From Lytechinus pictus (taxonomy: Eukaryota; Echinodermata; Echinoidea; Temnopleuroida; Toxopneustidae), in assembly GCF_037042905.1 (NCBI RefSeq), contig NC_087252.1, positions 2,487,501 through 2,551,500 of the forward strand: 64,000 nucleotides of DNA. The letters are read 5' to 3'. The position numbers and the translations under genes were made by a program. The notes under the pieces are model-generated. The model saw only the letters and a list, made by a program, of their open reading frames with translations. It searched no databases and was not told the origin of the DNA. How positions within the stretch are numbered: position 1 is the first letter of the stretch; every line of letters begins with the position of its first letter. Below are positions 36,401-51,400 of the stretch, one piece after another.

Positions 36401-39400
36401 TCATCCCAATTAGTGCTGTTAGCGATAACCTCTTTATCGCTAGTCCTGTCGATAATCGCTTCTTTTTTTGCCACTTAGCGATATCGATATCCTTTCTCTT
36501 GTTGTCGATAATACCTTCTATTATTTTAGGGACATGACAGTGTTTTTCCGTGATTGCGAAAATGGACGGAATTCATGGAAACGGCCTTTTGAAAGTGGCT
36601 TTTCAAACGGAAAATGCACAGAACAGCAACAGAAATCTCAACAAAATACAAATACTTACTAGCCACAAAACACGATCTCACTTCGTTGCAATAATGACAA
36701 TCCAATCATCGTGGCTGCACTCGTCTCCATCACTCGATCATATTGAAAGTACCAACCACAGAGCTACATGTAGAAGGCAGCACACAGCCATGTGTTGCTG
36801 CCCTCTACGTTCGAATATTTAACAGCACAATATCAAAATGGTGGATAGGCGAAAGTCGTTGACTGCTCAGAACGATGTCCAAAAAGCCCCAAAATTTCCG
36901 ATAAAATTTTATCCAACCCTAAAATAATGCTAATAACGTGAAAGGTGAGGATGTATTCATGCTAAATATGTTTGTTAAAAGATGTTTTGTAATTTTTTTA
37001 ATCCGTTGAACGCGGACTTTTAAGCGTTTTTGGTACAGTGGCAGATACAAATTTTGTATTGTGACATCGCTAATATAAAACATGCGTATTGATTATTTTC
37101 TTTTGTCGATAGTTATCGATATCGGTAAGTCATTTTTAGCGATATGTAAACAGAAAATTTTAAATACCAATAACAGCACTAATCCCAATCTCACAGCTAA
37201 TCCAATGTTGCAGACTTAGACAGTAAGTTGTGAAAAGTACCGTAGTGTTTAATAGTAAAACATATCAATGTTTGAACGGTATTCTTGGATTATCACCGTA
37301 TTGTTTAATAGTAAAACATATCAATGTTTCAACGGTATTCTTGGATTATCTGTCCCCCGTCTGTCCTGTTTTCATCTTCTCATCTATTTTTTTTCCCTTT
37401 GTTGGAGAAATATTTTCATATAAAGTTAGAGATTGCTCAATATTTTTCTACCCATCTCAGTGTCCAATCTTTGACGATTTTTCCACTGTGAGGTACAACG
37501 AAGGAATCTTTCAGACGATGACAAAACAAGCCGCAATCACAGTCACAGTAAGTCAAGAAGGGGGCAAAAATTGTCAAAAATTAAAAATGCCTTTGAGTTG
37601 TAACCACTCTTTGTATGAAGGAATAAATATTCCTTGATTTAATTTGTAATTGAGCATTGTTCCCATAGAATATGTTCAATCACAAAGTGACCATGTAAGT
37701 ACATGTATACATGTGTACTTTATGAAATGTGCAATGGTTTCTGAATTTCCATCCATTGCAGACATGAGATTTAACATAAATAGTGAAAATGCTAATTATA
37801 TTTCAGTTATCTGAAATGTCATTCTCTTTGTTGTAATCTACAGCAGTTCTCTGGTTTATAAAATGTTATTCTCTTGATTATAATCTATATAGTTCCTTTG
37901 TTTATAAAATGTTATTCTTGTATCTTGTTTAAAAAATTTCATTCTCTTTTTTAATGTTTAATCTTTTTTCATCTTGACAGAGAGACATGTATAAATCAGG
38001 ATTCTTTTACGTTGTAGTGGTTGTGCATCCAAATGACAATATGTGTGACAATAACTACAGGACACTGACTCCTCTCGAAGGTGAGAAATCTGTAATCTAT
38101 ATGTGTGGGTGCATCGTGGTCTAGTGGTTCTGACTCTCGCCTTTCAAACAGAGGGTCGTGGGTTTGAATCCTAGCCATGGCGTGTTTTCCTTCAGCAAGA
38201 AATTTATCCACACTGTGCTGCACTCGACCCATGTGAGGTAAATGGGAACTGGCAGAAAGTAATTCCTCAAAAAGCTGTGCGCACCAGAATCGGTAGACTA
38301 GCTTAGCCGGGGTAATATAGGAGTGCCTTGAGCACCTAGCAAGGTGGATACGTGCGCTATACAAATCCTATATTATTATTTATATGCGAGATTCAAATTG
38401 GAAATATGTCACATCAACATATTATGTTACCGTGAAGGAGGAGAAGCAGGAAGATAATGTTTGGATTTTGTATATGCCATTTAAACTAAGTTCTACCGCA
38501 GTGGTATTAATGAAAATCCATATTCTGTGTTTTCTAATAGATTTTTCTATGATGATACTATTATCATTTGAGAGTGCTAGAAAAATCAAATTAAATAAGA
38601 GGAAAAGAGAAGGGGAAGAGGAAGGGGGGGGGGGTGGGTATAGAATTAAGTGTCATGATTTTGTCTTCCTCTTTTAAAGTTGTACCACTGGATTAAAATT
38701 CTCTTTTATATTCCTCCAGCTCAATATTCAGGTTCATCTCCACGGACGAAGATTGTGACCCTGAGAGTGAAGCACACACTGGAAAGTGAGTACTTTATTG
38801 TCTGTGCAAACATATTTATCATCCTTTACATGTAAAGCATAGATACCAAAATCCCTGCAATCTAATTGGTCAATCTTTGTGCAATTAGTGCTACTAGCCC
38901 TTCGATCTATATCAATTGATTTTTTGTTCACAACAGCGATACATACATGTACATGTATACTATACTCAACTGGTGTTGTACTTGAAATCAGATGCACAAG
39001 GTTCCAGCATACATGTATTCCTTGGAAACTCCAATTTCTTAAGATCCATATCTTTTCATAGACCGCTTGAATGACACTTTTCTTTTTTATTATTTGGAGA
39101 GTGGGGGGAGGGGAGGGGCTGTTGTTGCTGTGGTTTTTATGAGCAGACCCTTATAATAAGTACAGGAAAGGTACATTGTATACATAGTATAGTAGCTAGC
39201 CATGGTATTGACATTGTACAAGCTTTCCAGCCATCACCCCCGATGTCCCACTCTTAAGCCTAGTATAGGTAAAGGTATACGGTATATTACATGTATGTGG
39301 CATTTGAGCCTAGTAATGGCATCTAGACTAGCATATTGTGAAGTTACATGTACATGTAGCTACAATGTACAGTATACATACTATAGTACTGTAGAAGGGA

Positions 39401-42400
39401 TGTTAATGATGTGTATTTAGTACATGTAGATGGTCACAATTTCTCACAGAGGGTCTCTATAACACTTTTGGCTTGCCAGGCATCCAATAAATTTGCCATG
39501 GATCTTGTAATCACCAACACATGGTAACTTGATATTGTTCTTGGTCTTTACTGTAGCTCATGATTACTGGAAACCGATCGTGACCACTTTTGGGGTCATC
39601 CTGGCTATCTACTTCCTCTCTGGATTCATTATTGCTGGAAACATAATGAGGTAAGAAAAAAAAACCTATTTTACTCTGATGTCACAAGCTATAATTATGA
39701 TCTCTGATGAGTGTCATTTTTTCTGTTATGATTAGTCACATGAAGGGCTCTCCACTAATAAAATAGCAAGAAATTCTCAGTTCGGGATATAAAGAAGTAT
39801 ATCTGTCTCCAAAAAAACTTCATTCATATTCTCAATGATTTTCTCATCTTTTCAAGCCGTACCATAATTTCATGATTAACATTCAGCCCTCTATTTTGAT
39901 ATTTTTGTTCGACTCACAACTCCAGCTTACTTTCTAAATTCTTACAGATTTTGGCTAATTGTAATTGTAACAATACACATCTTAATAATTTCATGTCATC
40001 TGCTTTTTACATCATTGTACTTTTATTGTTAATTGTATGTTTTTACTTGCCACTTTAGCTTTAAGATTCCTTCACATGTACTCACCAATTTATTTATGCC
40101 TCTCTTATGATGTTGTTATGTAAGTGAATTGTTATAATTGTTATGTTATGATATGTACATTGTCACAGGGCCCCATGGGAGACCAACAAATTGTTGAATG
40201 GGCTTCCCTGAAAAGAAAAAAAAGTCTCCCCTCATTGGCCGTTATGTATGAAGCAAAGTTACACTTACAATTTTTTTTTTTAATTTTCAGGCAAAAGAAA
40301 GCTGATATGATGGCAGGGACTGCTTCAGAAAGAGGTAAAGATACAATGCAGTTCTGGTTGTAGATTTAAATCCAGAAGAGAAGTGTATCAAAGCTACCAC
40401 TGTGAAACACAAATATGCTTACACAACTGGTGGATCCAGGGGGGCACAGCTGGCCCTAGTCACCCCCCTTTTTTTTTGCTTGTCAAATTTTCCCTTGGAA
40501 AAATGTCCCCCCCCCTTTCGAAAAATCCTGGATCCGCCCCGGCTTACACTTTCAGAATCATCAAAATAATACCAAATTGACTCCATTGAAAGGTTGCATA
40601 TGCACTGTACACAATTGAGTATGTACATGTACATGTGTGTATTCTCAGTCTGGCGGTTTCTGTCTGCCCTTGATATTTGAATGTAAGGGCATTTGGAGAA
40701 CCATCCTGTACAGTGAATTTTTTTTCATTCCCCCTTTTTTTTTTATTTAAAAAGTTTAAAGCTCACAATATTACTACATCTATTTCCATTTTTGCCATGA
40801 CCCTTGTTTATCTGTACACCTTGTTTTGTCATTTTCCCCCCATACATTACATGTACAGTACATGTATTTCTGTCATATCTTCAGTGTGCTCTGTTAATTA
40901 CTGGTTTCCTGTTGATAATGATAATGATTATAATAATAATAACGGTATATTTACCTAGGGTAGCCACTTCAGTTCGGAAAACTGTTCTCCCAGCAGGCCC
41001 TGCTATTATTGATAGACATACACTTTCAAATGTTTTTGTAAAGTATTCAAATTGGATGGAAATTTGCCCTCTTAGACAAAATTAAGGGGGAAAAAAGCAC
41101 AGGTAAAATGTAATAGTGTATGAATTGTATAAAAACACCTAAACAAGTACATGTACTACAATGCAAGTTTTTTTTTAATCAATACATACAATTTCAGATT
41201 TTTAATTTTTGTGTTCTCTGCATCTTAAAAAAAAAATGATCATGGAAAAACAGAATCACCTTTATCTCGTCTTAAGAAAGTTCGGCAGAACATAGACAGT
41301 GTAGTTCTAGTATGAAGTCATGAATCTGACTTCTCAAAACATGGTTGATTTACAAAAATTAGTTTAAATTTCTAAGTATATTTGTGTGCATGATCTCTTG
41401 TGCATCTTGCTTGTCATTTATATAATTTAGGAACAAACTTCAATCCAAAAGCAATTGAATACCCGGTTTTTTTTTTTGTTATTCAAAATTTTTGATAATA
41501 CCAACTTTACTTCTTCATAACTTTATATTTTCAAATGGACAGGTATAAAACTTGTAGACACAATGTAATTTTGGTATTTCAATCAATGTTTCACCTCATC
41601 TCAAAATATGTACAATCCAGAATACATGTACATGTAGTTTATTGGGTGATTTCAAGTTCGGTGTTCGGTGTTGGTGTTGAGAGCGTAAAAAGGCCGCTGA
41701 ACCGAGCTCCAACACGGAGCTGGGTTCAGAGGAACGATACCGATTGCGTAATCGATAGCACATGATGTCACGCCTCTGTGCTGTGCTGCTAAATCATCTC
41801 AACTTCATGCGAGAAGTCTCGACGAAAATGAAATCGGAGAGAAATGCATTAAATTCTCATCATACAGAATACCCATACTTTAATTTATTCAAGAATACTA
41901 TAGAGTAAACATTATTCTTCATCAAAATATATAAAGCTCAAATGATTTGTACTCATCTTAACTGTAAAATTTAATTATACGGGGATGTTTCATCTGGTTC
42001 GCTGCATGTTCGCGAGCTTGAGATTGCCAACACCAACACCAAACTTGAAATCACGATTTTCCCAATCTTAGGGGGTTTGGTGTTGGTGAATGGGGAAATT
42101 GCACGTAGATCGTCAACACTAGCCAGAGTGCTGGGTTCAGCAGACGACATTAAACACCAGCCTTCAACACGAACTGCCGGAAATACGTCATATTTTCCGA
42201 GGTCAATCCCAACACCAGCCTGATTTCAAGTACGGTGGTGTAGCTGGTGTTGGTGTTGTCACAACACCAACACCAGATTTTAACACCATACTTGAAATCA
42301 CCCATTGTGTTGTTTATGTACTGTATGTATGTAGAGTAGCATGTTGAATCAATTGTAGGAATGTTTTGATAATCTACATGTATCTGTAGACCATATTCAT

Positions 42401-45400
42401 TGTCATCTGTTAATGCCCTGCCCCCTTTTCTATGATTGACATATATCTTTGTTTATGCTGTTGCCTGGATACTATTCTACATTCCTCTGTGAAACGAATC
42501 ATTTCATCAGTTGTTCTGCTTGGTACAGTATACATATTTTGTCATATTAACATATTGCATGATGTGCACGAATGGCATGATATACCTTTATTTTGAGTGC
42601 ATTTTGCTTTGATGTGAAGTGGATTGGAATACTGAACCATAGGTTAACAAAAAAATGCCTTATACTAAAATCTTGATTATTTTAACCAAGCAAGTGTAAT
42701 TTAGAATAGGGTATTGCTATTTTGCTTTATGTGTCGAAGTGAATAGAATATTAAAAACAGGCCTATTATGATTTTCAAGATCTGTAGAACATTAGCCATT
42801 TTATAAAACTCCACAGGCATAATTGTGTTATTTCACCATTACATGTACATGTTGCTAAACCAAGACGGCCGTTCTGACATGTAGCAAGAGTACATGTAGT
42901 TTATAATTTTAGCACTAGGGTGTTATGGCAGCATTTGTACTTGTAATGACAGTGAGTATTGTTGCAGCACTGGTGTCACTGTGGTATGATAGGAACACTT
43001 TGCATGTTGACAAGCACCAGCACTTTAGAATTTACATGAACACCATGGTGTAGCCCCATTGTTCAGAAGCTGGTATTTTGGGGGTTATTAACTAATGTAA
43101 ATGTATATGATTTTAACACCAGGGGTGTTTCATTCTGCATGCAATTGGGAATTGAAGTGCGGCTCTAGGGGTTGTTGCAAGAAAATATTTGCGATCAATT
43201 GCAAATATTCTGTTGCAATTTTACAATTGATAGATCAATGTTACATGTAGCTGTAGCAAATCAGATTAAACTTCTTGTTTCAAGGAGCAGATTAGCAATC
43301 AATCACTAATTTGCAATTAGCTTCAAGTCATCTGATTTAGGGACCAAAAAATAGACTTGCAATTGATCACAAGTTTCTTGCAAACACCCCATATGTCATA
43401 CTTAATTCTTTGTGAAACCTCTTCCAGGATATCTTGTGAGCACCAAGTTTAATAACATTTTGGTATAGTGGAAACACTGGTGGTATACATAATGTAGGCA
43501 CAAGGTGTAAATAGAACACTTTGGTATATACATTGAAATCACTTGGTTCATTAATAGAACTATAGTTTTATAATATGAGCACCATGGAATGAATGAGAGC
43601 TCACTGTGTTGTGTGAAAAGCACCATGGTCTATGACAGTCACTGAGGTATTGGTGCATGTTGAAGAATATACAGAATATAATCTGTTTTCGATGAAGGTT
43701 TCTAACATTTGTCCTGGTCTGGGGAGAATTCATGAAACAAGTAGTATTTTTGACTAACTATCGTTATAAGCTACTGAAATTCTTGCACCTGATTGGCTCA
43801 GAGCAAATTTGTTGGTGAAAATCACTATCTGGTTCATGAAACACTTCCCTGATCTATACAGTATATTTCAATTTTCAGGTTAACATGCCTTGAGTTGCTC
43901 CTTTGCTTCATATACATGTATGTAATTTCTAAAACTATTTTTCTGCTTTTAATAGTTTCAGCCATGTAATACTAACATATTACCATAGTCCAGCTTCAAT
44001 AACTCATATTAACAGAATCAACAATTTCAACATGTTTTTCAGTACTTTGTTGCTGTGCCTCCTGTGAGAGTTTTGCTTGTTATTGGGTTCAGGTTGATAC
44101 AGGTGTGGACCAAAGGCACCAATTTGAGGATGTTTATTTGCTTGTTGGGAAATTGTTTGTTGGGATATTGCCGTGGTGGGAGTGGCCTTTTATTAGCTCT
44201 TGTTTCATTTTTTGCACTGTGCATGTACATGCAAATTGTGTAGATGCTGTAGTTGAAAACAATCCGCTTTATTTGTAGAATCAAGTATTTTGAAAGTTTG
44301 CATATACATAGATAAAAAAGTAACATTTTTATCTCAAAAGGGAAGTCTACTTTCACTAAACTTGCATGTATGTCAATAAATCAACCTGTTAAGTATTATA
44401 TTCTGCAATTTCCATAAGCTTTGTCAAGGGCCCAATGTATTCTAGTTGGCAATAGGTTAAATGCACTCCCATTGATAGTTGCACTTTATAGCCATGTGCA
44501 GCAAAGGTGCTCAATCAATACCCCTCCTGCAACAGTTGCACTATGAATTTGTGAAGCAAGAAACTTATGCTGTGATGTCTCAAGAATCTATTTTTTTTAT
44601 GCATGTCACTGAACACATACAGTACGGAAAATAATAATTATATAATTTCTTTAATACTGAGCTCCCATATGATAAAGTCTTCCTAAGCTTATATTGAGAT
44701 CAAATTAATGATGTTGAGCCTGCTTTCATCCCAAGAATATTCCAATGCACTAAATCTGCAGATTATATCATTCTCTCAGATCCAGAGTCCAATGCTCAAG
44801 ACGGTCAGATGCCCTTTGCACAAGCAGATTCAGCAAGCAGTAACTACGGCACTGCAGGTCGGTATCAAAACCTGTTGTGAAATTTGTAATTCTGTGATTC
44901 TGGGGTAATATGATTTTATCCTCTTGATTTCATCCATTGCATGCTCAGTTATGAATCAATGTCCTATGAGAAAGTCTGTCTGGATAGATAGAAAGGGGGC
45001 TTGGTCAGAGAATGATTTTTTTTTACATTGAGCGAGACATAACATGTTGTTATTATGATCATTTTTCCAGTATAATTGAATACATGATACAGATATAATA
45101 TCCTTTTTATTTTCTAATCTTCACGCACTAACATGGTATTAACAGAGCTAGAGTCAGGGGATTTTTTCCTCTATGGTAAACCACATTTTCCACACTTTTC
45201 TCATTATTGCTGATTCCCTTTTGCAAAACAGACGGTTTTCTTACATTTCAGTAGTATTGGCAGCAGCTGCATTTTAATACTGGTGGCGGTTAAGCTGTCT
45301 ATACTTATTATAGGTATAGACATTATATGTAGATATTATAGGCCCACCAACATATTAGGCCTACGATATGTACATGTCAGAAACAATATAATCCCATTTA

Positions 45401-48400
45401 TATTTGCTTTTATAATAAAGAATGATGCTAGCATTTCATTTTTGAAAAAAAATTCATGAGATTGCCAATTCAGACATATACATGTACATGTATTATTGAC
45501 ATTAATCATCATGCACACACATTCATTGCACATAAACACATGGCGGGGCTACTGCAGGGAATATTCACTCATTTAGGCCCGTATTCTGAAGTCAGGTTTT
45601 AATTCATGAGGAAAATTTAATTGTACATTGCTTTCACTGCAATAAGCAGTGAAAGCTGAAATCAGTTATTGGGGTTTCTTAATAGCTAAATCCATCTGTT
45701 GGTGTACTTTGCACCCATGTTTCTCTTCAGTGCTTCATCTTTACTTCCTATTTTTAAATTTTTAACATGATGCGTGCCTTTTCTACAAAACATGTTGTTT
45801 GCAGTGTATCTGTATATTTGTTTTCATGCTGCTATGGTTTATAATACACTGTAGTATACTAGCAGATGGTCTAATTCTCACCATCATGGCTCATCCCACT
45901 TGGTCTAACAATCAATTTCATGACGAAATACCTCCATTTGATTACACTATACCCCATTTTTTCTCAATGAATTCTGTTCTCCGAATACGAAAACCATACT
46001 GCCCCAGGCATGCAATGTAATTATCAAAACACCTGTTTCTTGACCTCGGTCCGAAGATAACACAACATCCCGAGTGCGGTCCGGGAAAACATGTCGCCAT
46101 TTTTTATTCACTTACTTTCCTTATTTCGAGGTTGATTTTCTTCGTTTGAAATTGAAAATGGGCTAGCATTGAATTTCTGAATACAATATGCCTTTGAAAA
46201 CGTGATTAAATATCGAATACAATAATTTAATTCCGAAGGTCCTTCTACAGGCAGAGAAGACTTACGTAATACACAGCTGTTGTTTATCATTTTGTCCTTG
46301 GCTCAACGCTCATAATCTGGCCTGTGGGGATTACCTGGCCAAGCGGGGTTGATCAGGCGGGTGTTTCATAAAGCTGTTCGTAAGTTAAGAGCGACTGCAT
46401 GGTGATCATGTCTTGCGGTAAATGGTACAAACCATTGGCGATGATCACCAGTCGTTGTTAAAGTCGCTCTTAACTTACGAACAGCTTTATGAAACGACCC
46501 CCGGGGCTTGGAAATGATGTTTTAGATTTTCAAATGCAAAATGGGGTGAAATACCGCAGTTTGCCATCTGATCTGCGGTCCGTTTTCAAACGGGGGTAAG
46601 ACGTAATGTGATAAATTAAAATTACTGTTTGGTGCAACCATCATTTGGTCTGATTTTTTCATTGACCTGTGCCCCGTTTTACCAAGAGTTGCAATTGATC
46701 CAATCAAACTCAACTATGGAAAGCCATCAATGTCAACATCTATTATGTATGTTTGTTCAAAATATTTTCTATTTTCTATGATGTACATTCATACATTCAT
46801 TGTTTTCTTGAAAATTCAGTGTGCTTCTCTTTGTTTACAAAAGACATTGTGCAAAATTTTATAGAAAAAATTATGACAGTGATGGATTTCCATAGAGTTG
46901 AGAATTATTGAATCAATTGTAACTCTTTGTAAGACAGGACCCCGGTCTAGCTGTAATTTAGTCTGATAGCCAGAAAATTTGGTTCATAAACAGTCCACTT
47001 AATCATAATAGTCTAAGCGTTGTTAGACCAAGTGGATATTAGACCAAATGGAATTAGCCTAATTGGAAATTAGACAAAATGGTAAATGAGCTAATAGGCA
47101 ATAATGCTAGTAAATGGTTAGTAGACAAACTGGTCTTAGATGTACTACGATTAGACCATGTACATGTAGGATGAGAAAAAATGGAAAGCAGACAAAGTGG
47201 GTATAAATCAAGTGGCAATTCGCTATTTCCTGCTTCAGATTTATAGAAAAAATAGTATAATGCACACTTCCATGTAATGTACATGAATTGAAGATATTAT
47301 AAAGCACAGGGGTGGTATTCTGAAAATTGTCTTAACTTTTCTTGTAAGTCAGCAAGATAACAGCTCGCTAAAATTCTCTTAAATTGGTATTCTGAAAATT
47401 GTCTTATCTCTATAAGGACGTCCCCTATTTTATCTCTGACACGCCCAAAATTTCATCATCATCCAATCATTAAGCTTGTTACATGTATATGCTTAGGTCA
47501 ACCAATAGAAGTGTCTCTTCTGAAAAAGAATGAAGCGCATTGTTGATATGAGGCGTAATTTCCTTGCGCCCCCGACGCTTATGCTTGTGCGCTTCTGTGC
47601 TAAAAATACACGTGGCTCTTCCTAAAGACATATTTTCTTTGAAAAGGTTCATCGCCTCGAACACCAATTTTTAATTGCTGAAAAGTCTACCAATCCGTTG
47701 TTATTTTTTCTTTGGAATGTCTCCTTTTGTAAAACATGATGTTATTGCGGGATGCAGCAAGAAATAATTATTGCAGACGGACAAATATCGCATGCAACAA
47801 TAAGTTACAATAGCCCCCTACCTCTTGTAAATTTTCTTGTATTTTCCAAGGAAGTTAACAGAACGCAAAGATAAGAGAATTTTCAGAACACCTTTTATCT
47901 CGATATGTTATCTTGCGCACATAGATATTTATGCGCCGTTTTTAACTTTACGCATAATTCTAGCTCTGACATCATACGCGCTCAGCTTAAGTTACAAGAA
48001 AATTTACAAGAAACGATACAATAATTTTCGGAATACGGATTTGATTGTAACTCTAAAGATTCAAGAATATTTCTTTTAAGACAATTTTCAGAATACGGCC
48101 CCAGGTGTACAGTGTACATATATTTGTATTCATGCATATCCTTCTCTTGCTCAGGCTTGACTAAACTCCCTAATATTATACACTTTTTGTCAATACATGT
48201 ACATGATAACTTACTTTTTCACGCTGACTCTTGCTGACATTGTCTGTTAGCTCTGTAGCCCTATACTGCTCCATTCATGTTTGAAAAAGAACCTGTGAGT
48301 CTGCATGCATAATTAACGACTGAATTACTTTCATCATCTCAAGTATTCGTGCATGAAATAGCATCCTTTTTCTGTTTCTCTTATACATTGCACATTAATT

Positions 48401-51400
48401 TCATTCTTTCCTTTGAATCTGTTATTTGGACCTTGCTTGTTCTGTCTACTGTTTATTACTTAGGTCCAGGCCCAATTCCAGGACTAGAATCATCTAACAG
48501 ACTGGATAATGTTGTCAGGAATGGGAATAGTCCAACCTCAGGCAAGGACTAAATACAGTTTTCTATATTTAGTCAGATGTAGACTAATCTTGAGCCACTA
48601 ATTTGCTTCAATAAGCCAAGGCTTGGATCCAAACCTTGTGTTTTCGAGCTCTAAGTTTCATTTCAAAATATAGGTTTTTTGTTTTTGTTTTTTTTCATGT
48701 AGGGCAAAAATAAAAAGGTCTTCAAAATCAGGATCCAAATTTTCACATCATCAGTACATCTCTAAGAAAAACAAAGTCAACCCCTCAATCTCATTTCAGT
48801 TATCGTTTTCATTCATCTAAACCTGTATGTAAAACATGGGTCTTACAGGTTAGTACATGCCTGCACATATTAATGTGCTTGTATGAGAGGAAAACATCTC
48901 ACTCGATAAAAATTATACACATCCAAAAGAAATACATGTACATGTACATGTAAATACAAACATTTATTCCATCAAGTTTGAGCACCATTTTGATTATCCA
49001 TTCATATCTAACACCCTTATTATTTTTAACCACTAAACTGCGTAGCACGTTATTATTACGTGCTGGGCGAGCGTACAAAAATCTGTGCGGGGCACGTAAT
49101 ATTATGTGCTTGACCTTTCTTATGTTTGAGGCGTCAGCTCCGCGCTGTTGATACCCCTACGATGAAAACAGCGCATGTACATGTATATCAAATTTTATAC
49201 TATGGACACCAGATGGCGCTTTTCCACAAAAGTTATCGAAACTTTTGCAGTGATTTTTTATAAATGTTTGTATTCACTTTTCTATAGTGAAAGTGTACGG
49301 CGTCTCAGTTCAAAATGGCGACTCGCTGTGGAGAAGCGAATCGGAAGGATTTTGACGAAACTTTTGACGATAGGAGTGATAATTTTAGTGAAGGATCTGT
49401 GTCAGAAGGGGAGGATGTTTTTGTATGGATATTGGAAATACATGTAGTGATGATGAAAGTGATGTGATTATTTACAATTTTTTTCACCAAGTTGCTGTCG
49501 GTTGTAGTCCCAATAGATATACATGTAACTTGTGAGTCCCATTCAATAGCACTAGGGGGGTCAGTGTAATTATAGTCTATAGCAGTCAAGTGGTTAATGC
49601 AATTCATCTTTGATTTTGTTTTCAGATATTTAATAATGGTAGCAATTTCACTCAATACATTACACATGAGAACTAAGAATTTGATTGAAATGGACATGAA
49701 TTTCCTTTGTGCATCTTATTATAAATTCATACATCATTTCAAACTAGACCCATTGTAAATGACGTGATAAATGTTTGATTGAGTGAAAAACACTGCAATT
49801 TCAAGTTTAGTGTTGAATTTTTGGTGTTGGTAATGTGCGATTTTTTGTACACTGTATATACATGTATCAGAACAACATCAAACTTAAAATATCCTTCTCA
49901 GCCAATCAAAATCAAGTATAGCCATATAGGCCGTGTTGCATTTTTCATGAAATCCTTGATTTGATTGGATGATGAGCATTGTTTCCATGGTAGTTAACAT
50001 TGGATGGCAAAGTTACCATATGATATTGATAATAGTAACTTTGATAACCCAACCCCCCACCCCCATAGGTCCTGGGTTTTAGTTTTAAGCGTGAATTAAA
50101 AATGTTTGATGTATACATGTTTTTATATGTTTTATACGTTATGCAGAGAGACAATCGAGTCCTTCAAGAATAAAGCCAGATTCAGCAGAAAGAATTATTG
50201 CCAGTAGCGATGATGAGACTGATATCGATATGCTTGATGACATTGAATCTACCAAAGAGGTTTATAGGACAAAGGTAATAGAAAATGACAGAGTGAGAAT
50301 TAGTGCAGGCCTGAATGATGTTTTTTTTTTGGGGGGGCATGGTGAGTGACTTAATACCTTACCTGACCGCTGTTCCTTCTCTTTGAAGAGGTTGGATGTC
50401 ATGGTTTTCCATCTTTCTCTATCCAGTGCTATCTTGCAGCATTCGTTTATCTTTCTGCCTGTCATCTCTTCAATATTTCCAAGCCAGCTTTTTCTTTTAC
50501 GTCCCCTTAATAAGAATTAAAATATGGTCTTTTGGTTTTAAGGAAAAAAAGTCCACTGTAACAGCGAAATGTTCCATACTTTCTGAAAGTATACTGGAAA
50601 TTAACATTGATTCAAAAAGACACATCACCCATTGCAATTGTTGTGCATAATCTTATTGATTTTGATTTGCTCATTTCTCAGGCAATTACAAATTTTTCCC
50701 AGAATCATTCTGCAGATAATTTTTTTTTGTCAAATTAGAACTGAAAAGAAAATTTATTCATTTCACATCTCATGAAACCAGAATACTATACACAAAATAC
50801 ACAAACAAATATGTGCAAACTGATTTTTATGTATTTTGTTTGAAATAATTTTGGCATCATCACTAGAGCTGTAATAACATTTCATTATAAGTCTTTGCTT
50901 TTCTCTGATACTCAAATCTTTATAACATTTTTTGTTAAACAGACGGAGCTTTATGTCAGCGATCTATCTCGGAAGAAAGTCAACACACTGGAGAAGAAAT
51001 ACAACATGTACGCCTGGAACCTTATAACCGTCTCTGTATTCTATGCTCTCCCAGTTGTTCAACTTGTCATAACATATCAAGTGGTGAGTGGACTACAAGT
51101 ATTTTAAGTTTTGATAGATCCTCCAAAGTTCCATGTCACCATTCCAATTTACTAAATTAAATGAGAAGAAATACAACATGTATGCATGGGACCTTATAAC
51201 AGTCTCTGCATGATATGTTATAACCAGTTTTTCAACTGGTTATAACATATCAAGTGGTAAGATCTTATACCTACATGTATTTCAAGCTTTGATAGTTCCC
51301 CCAAAAGTCCATGTTACCAGTCCAATTTAATACTAGATTATATGAGAAGAACTGAAACATGTGATCCAAGAACTTTATAACCATCTCTTTATGCTATCCA

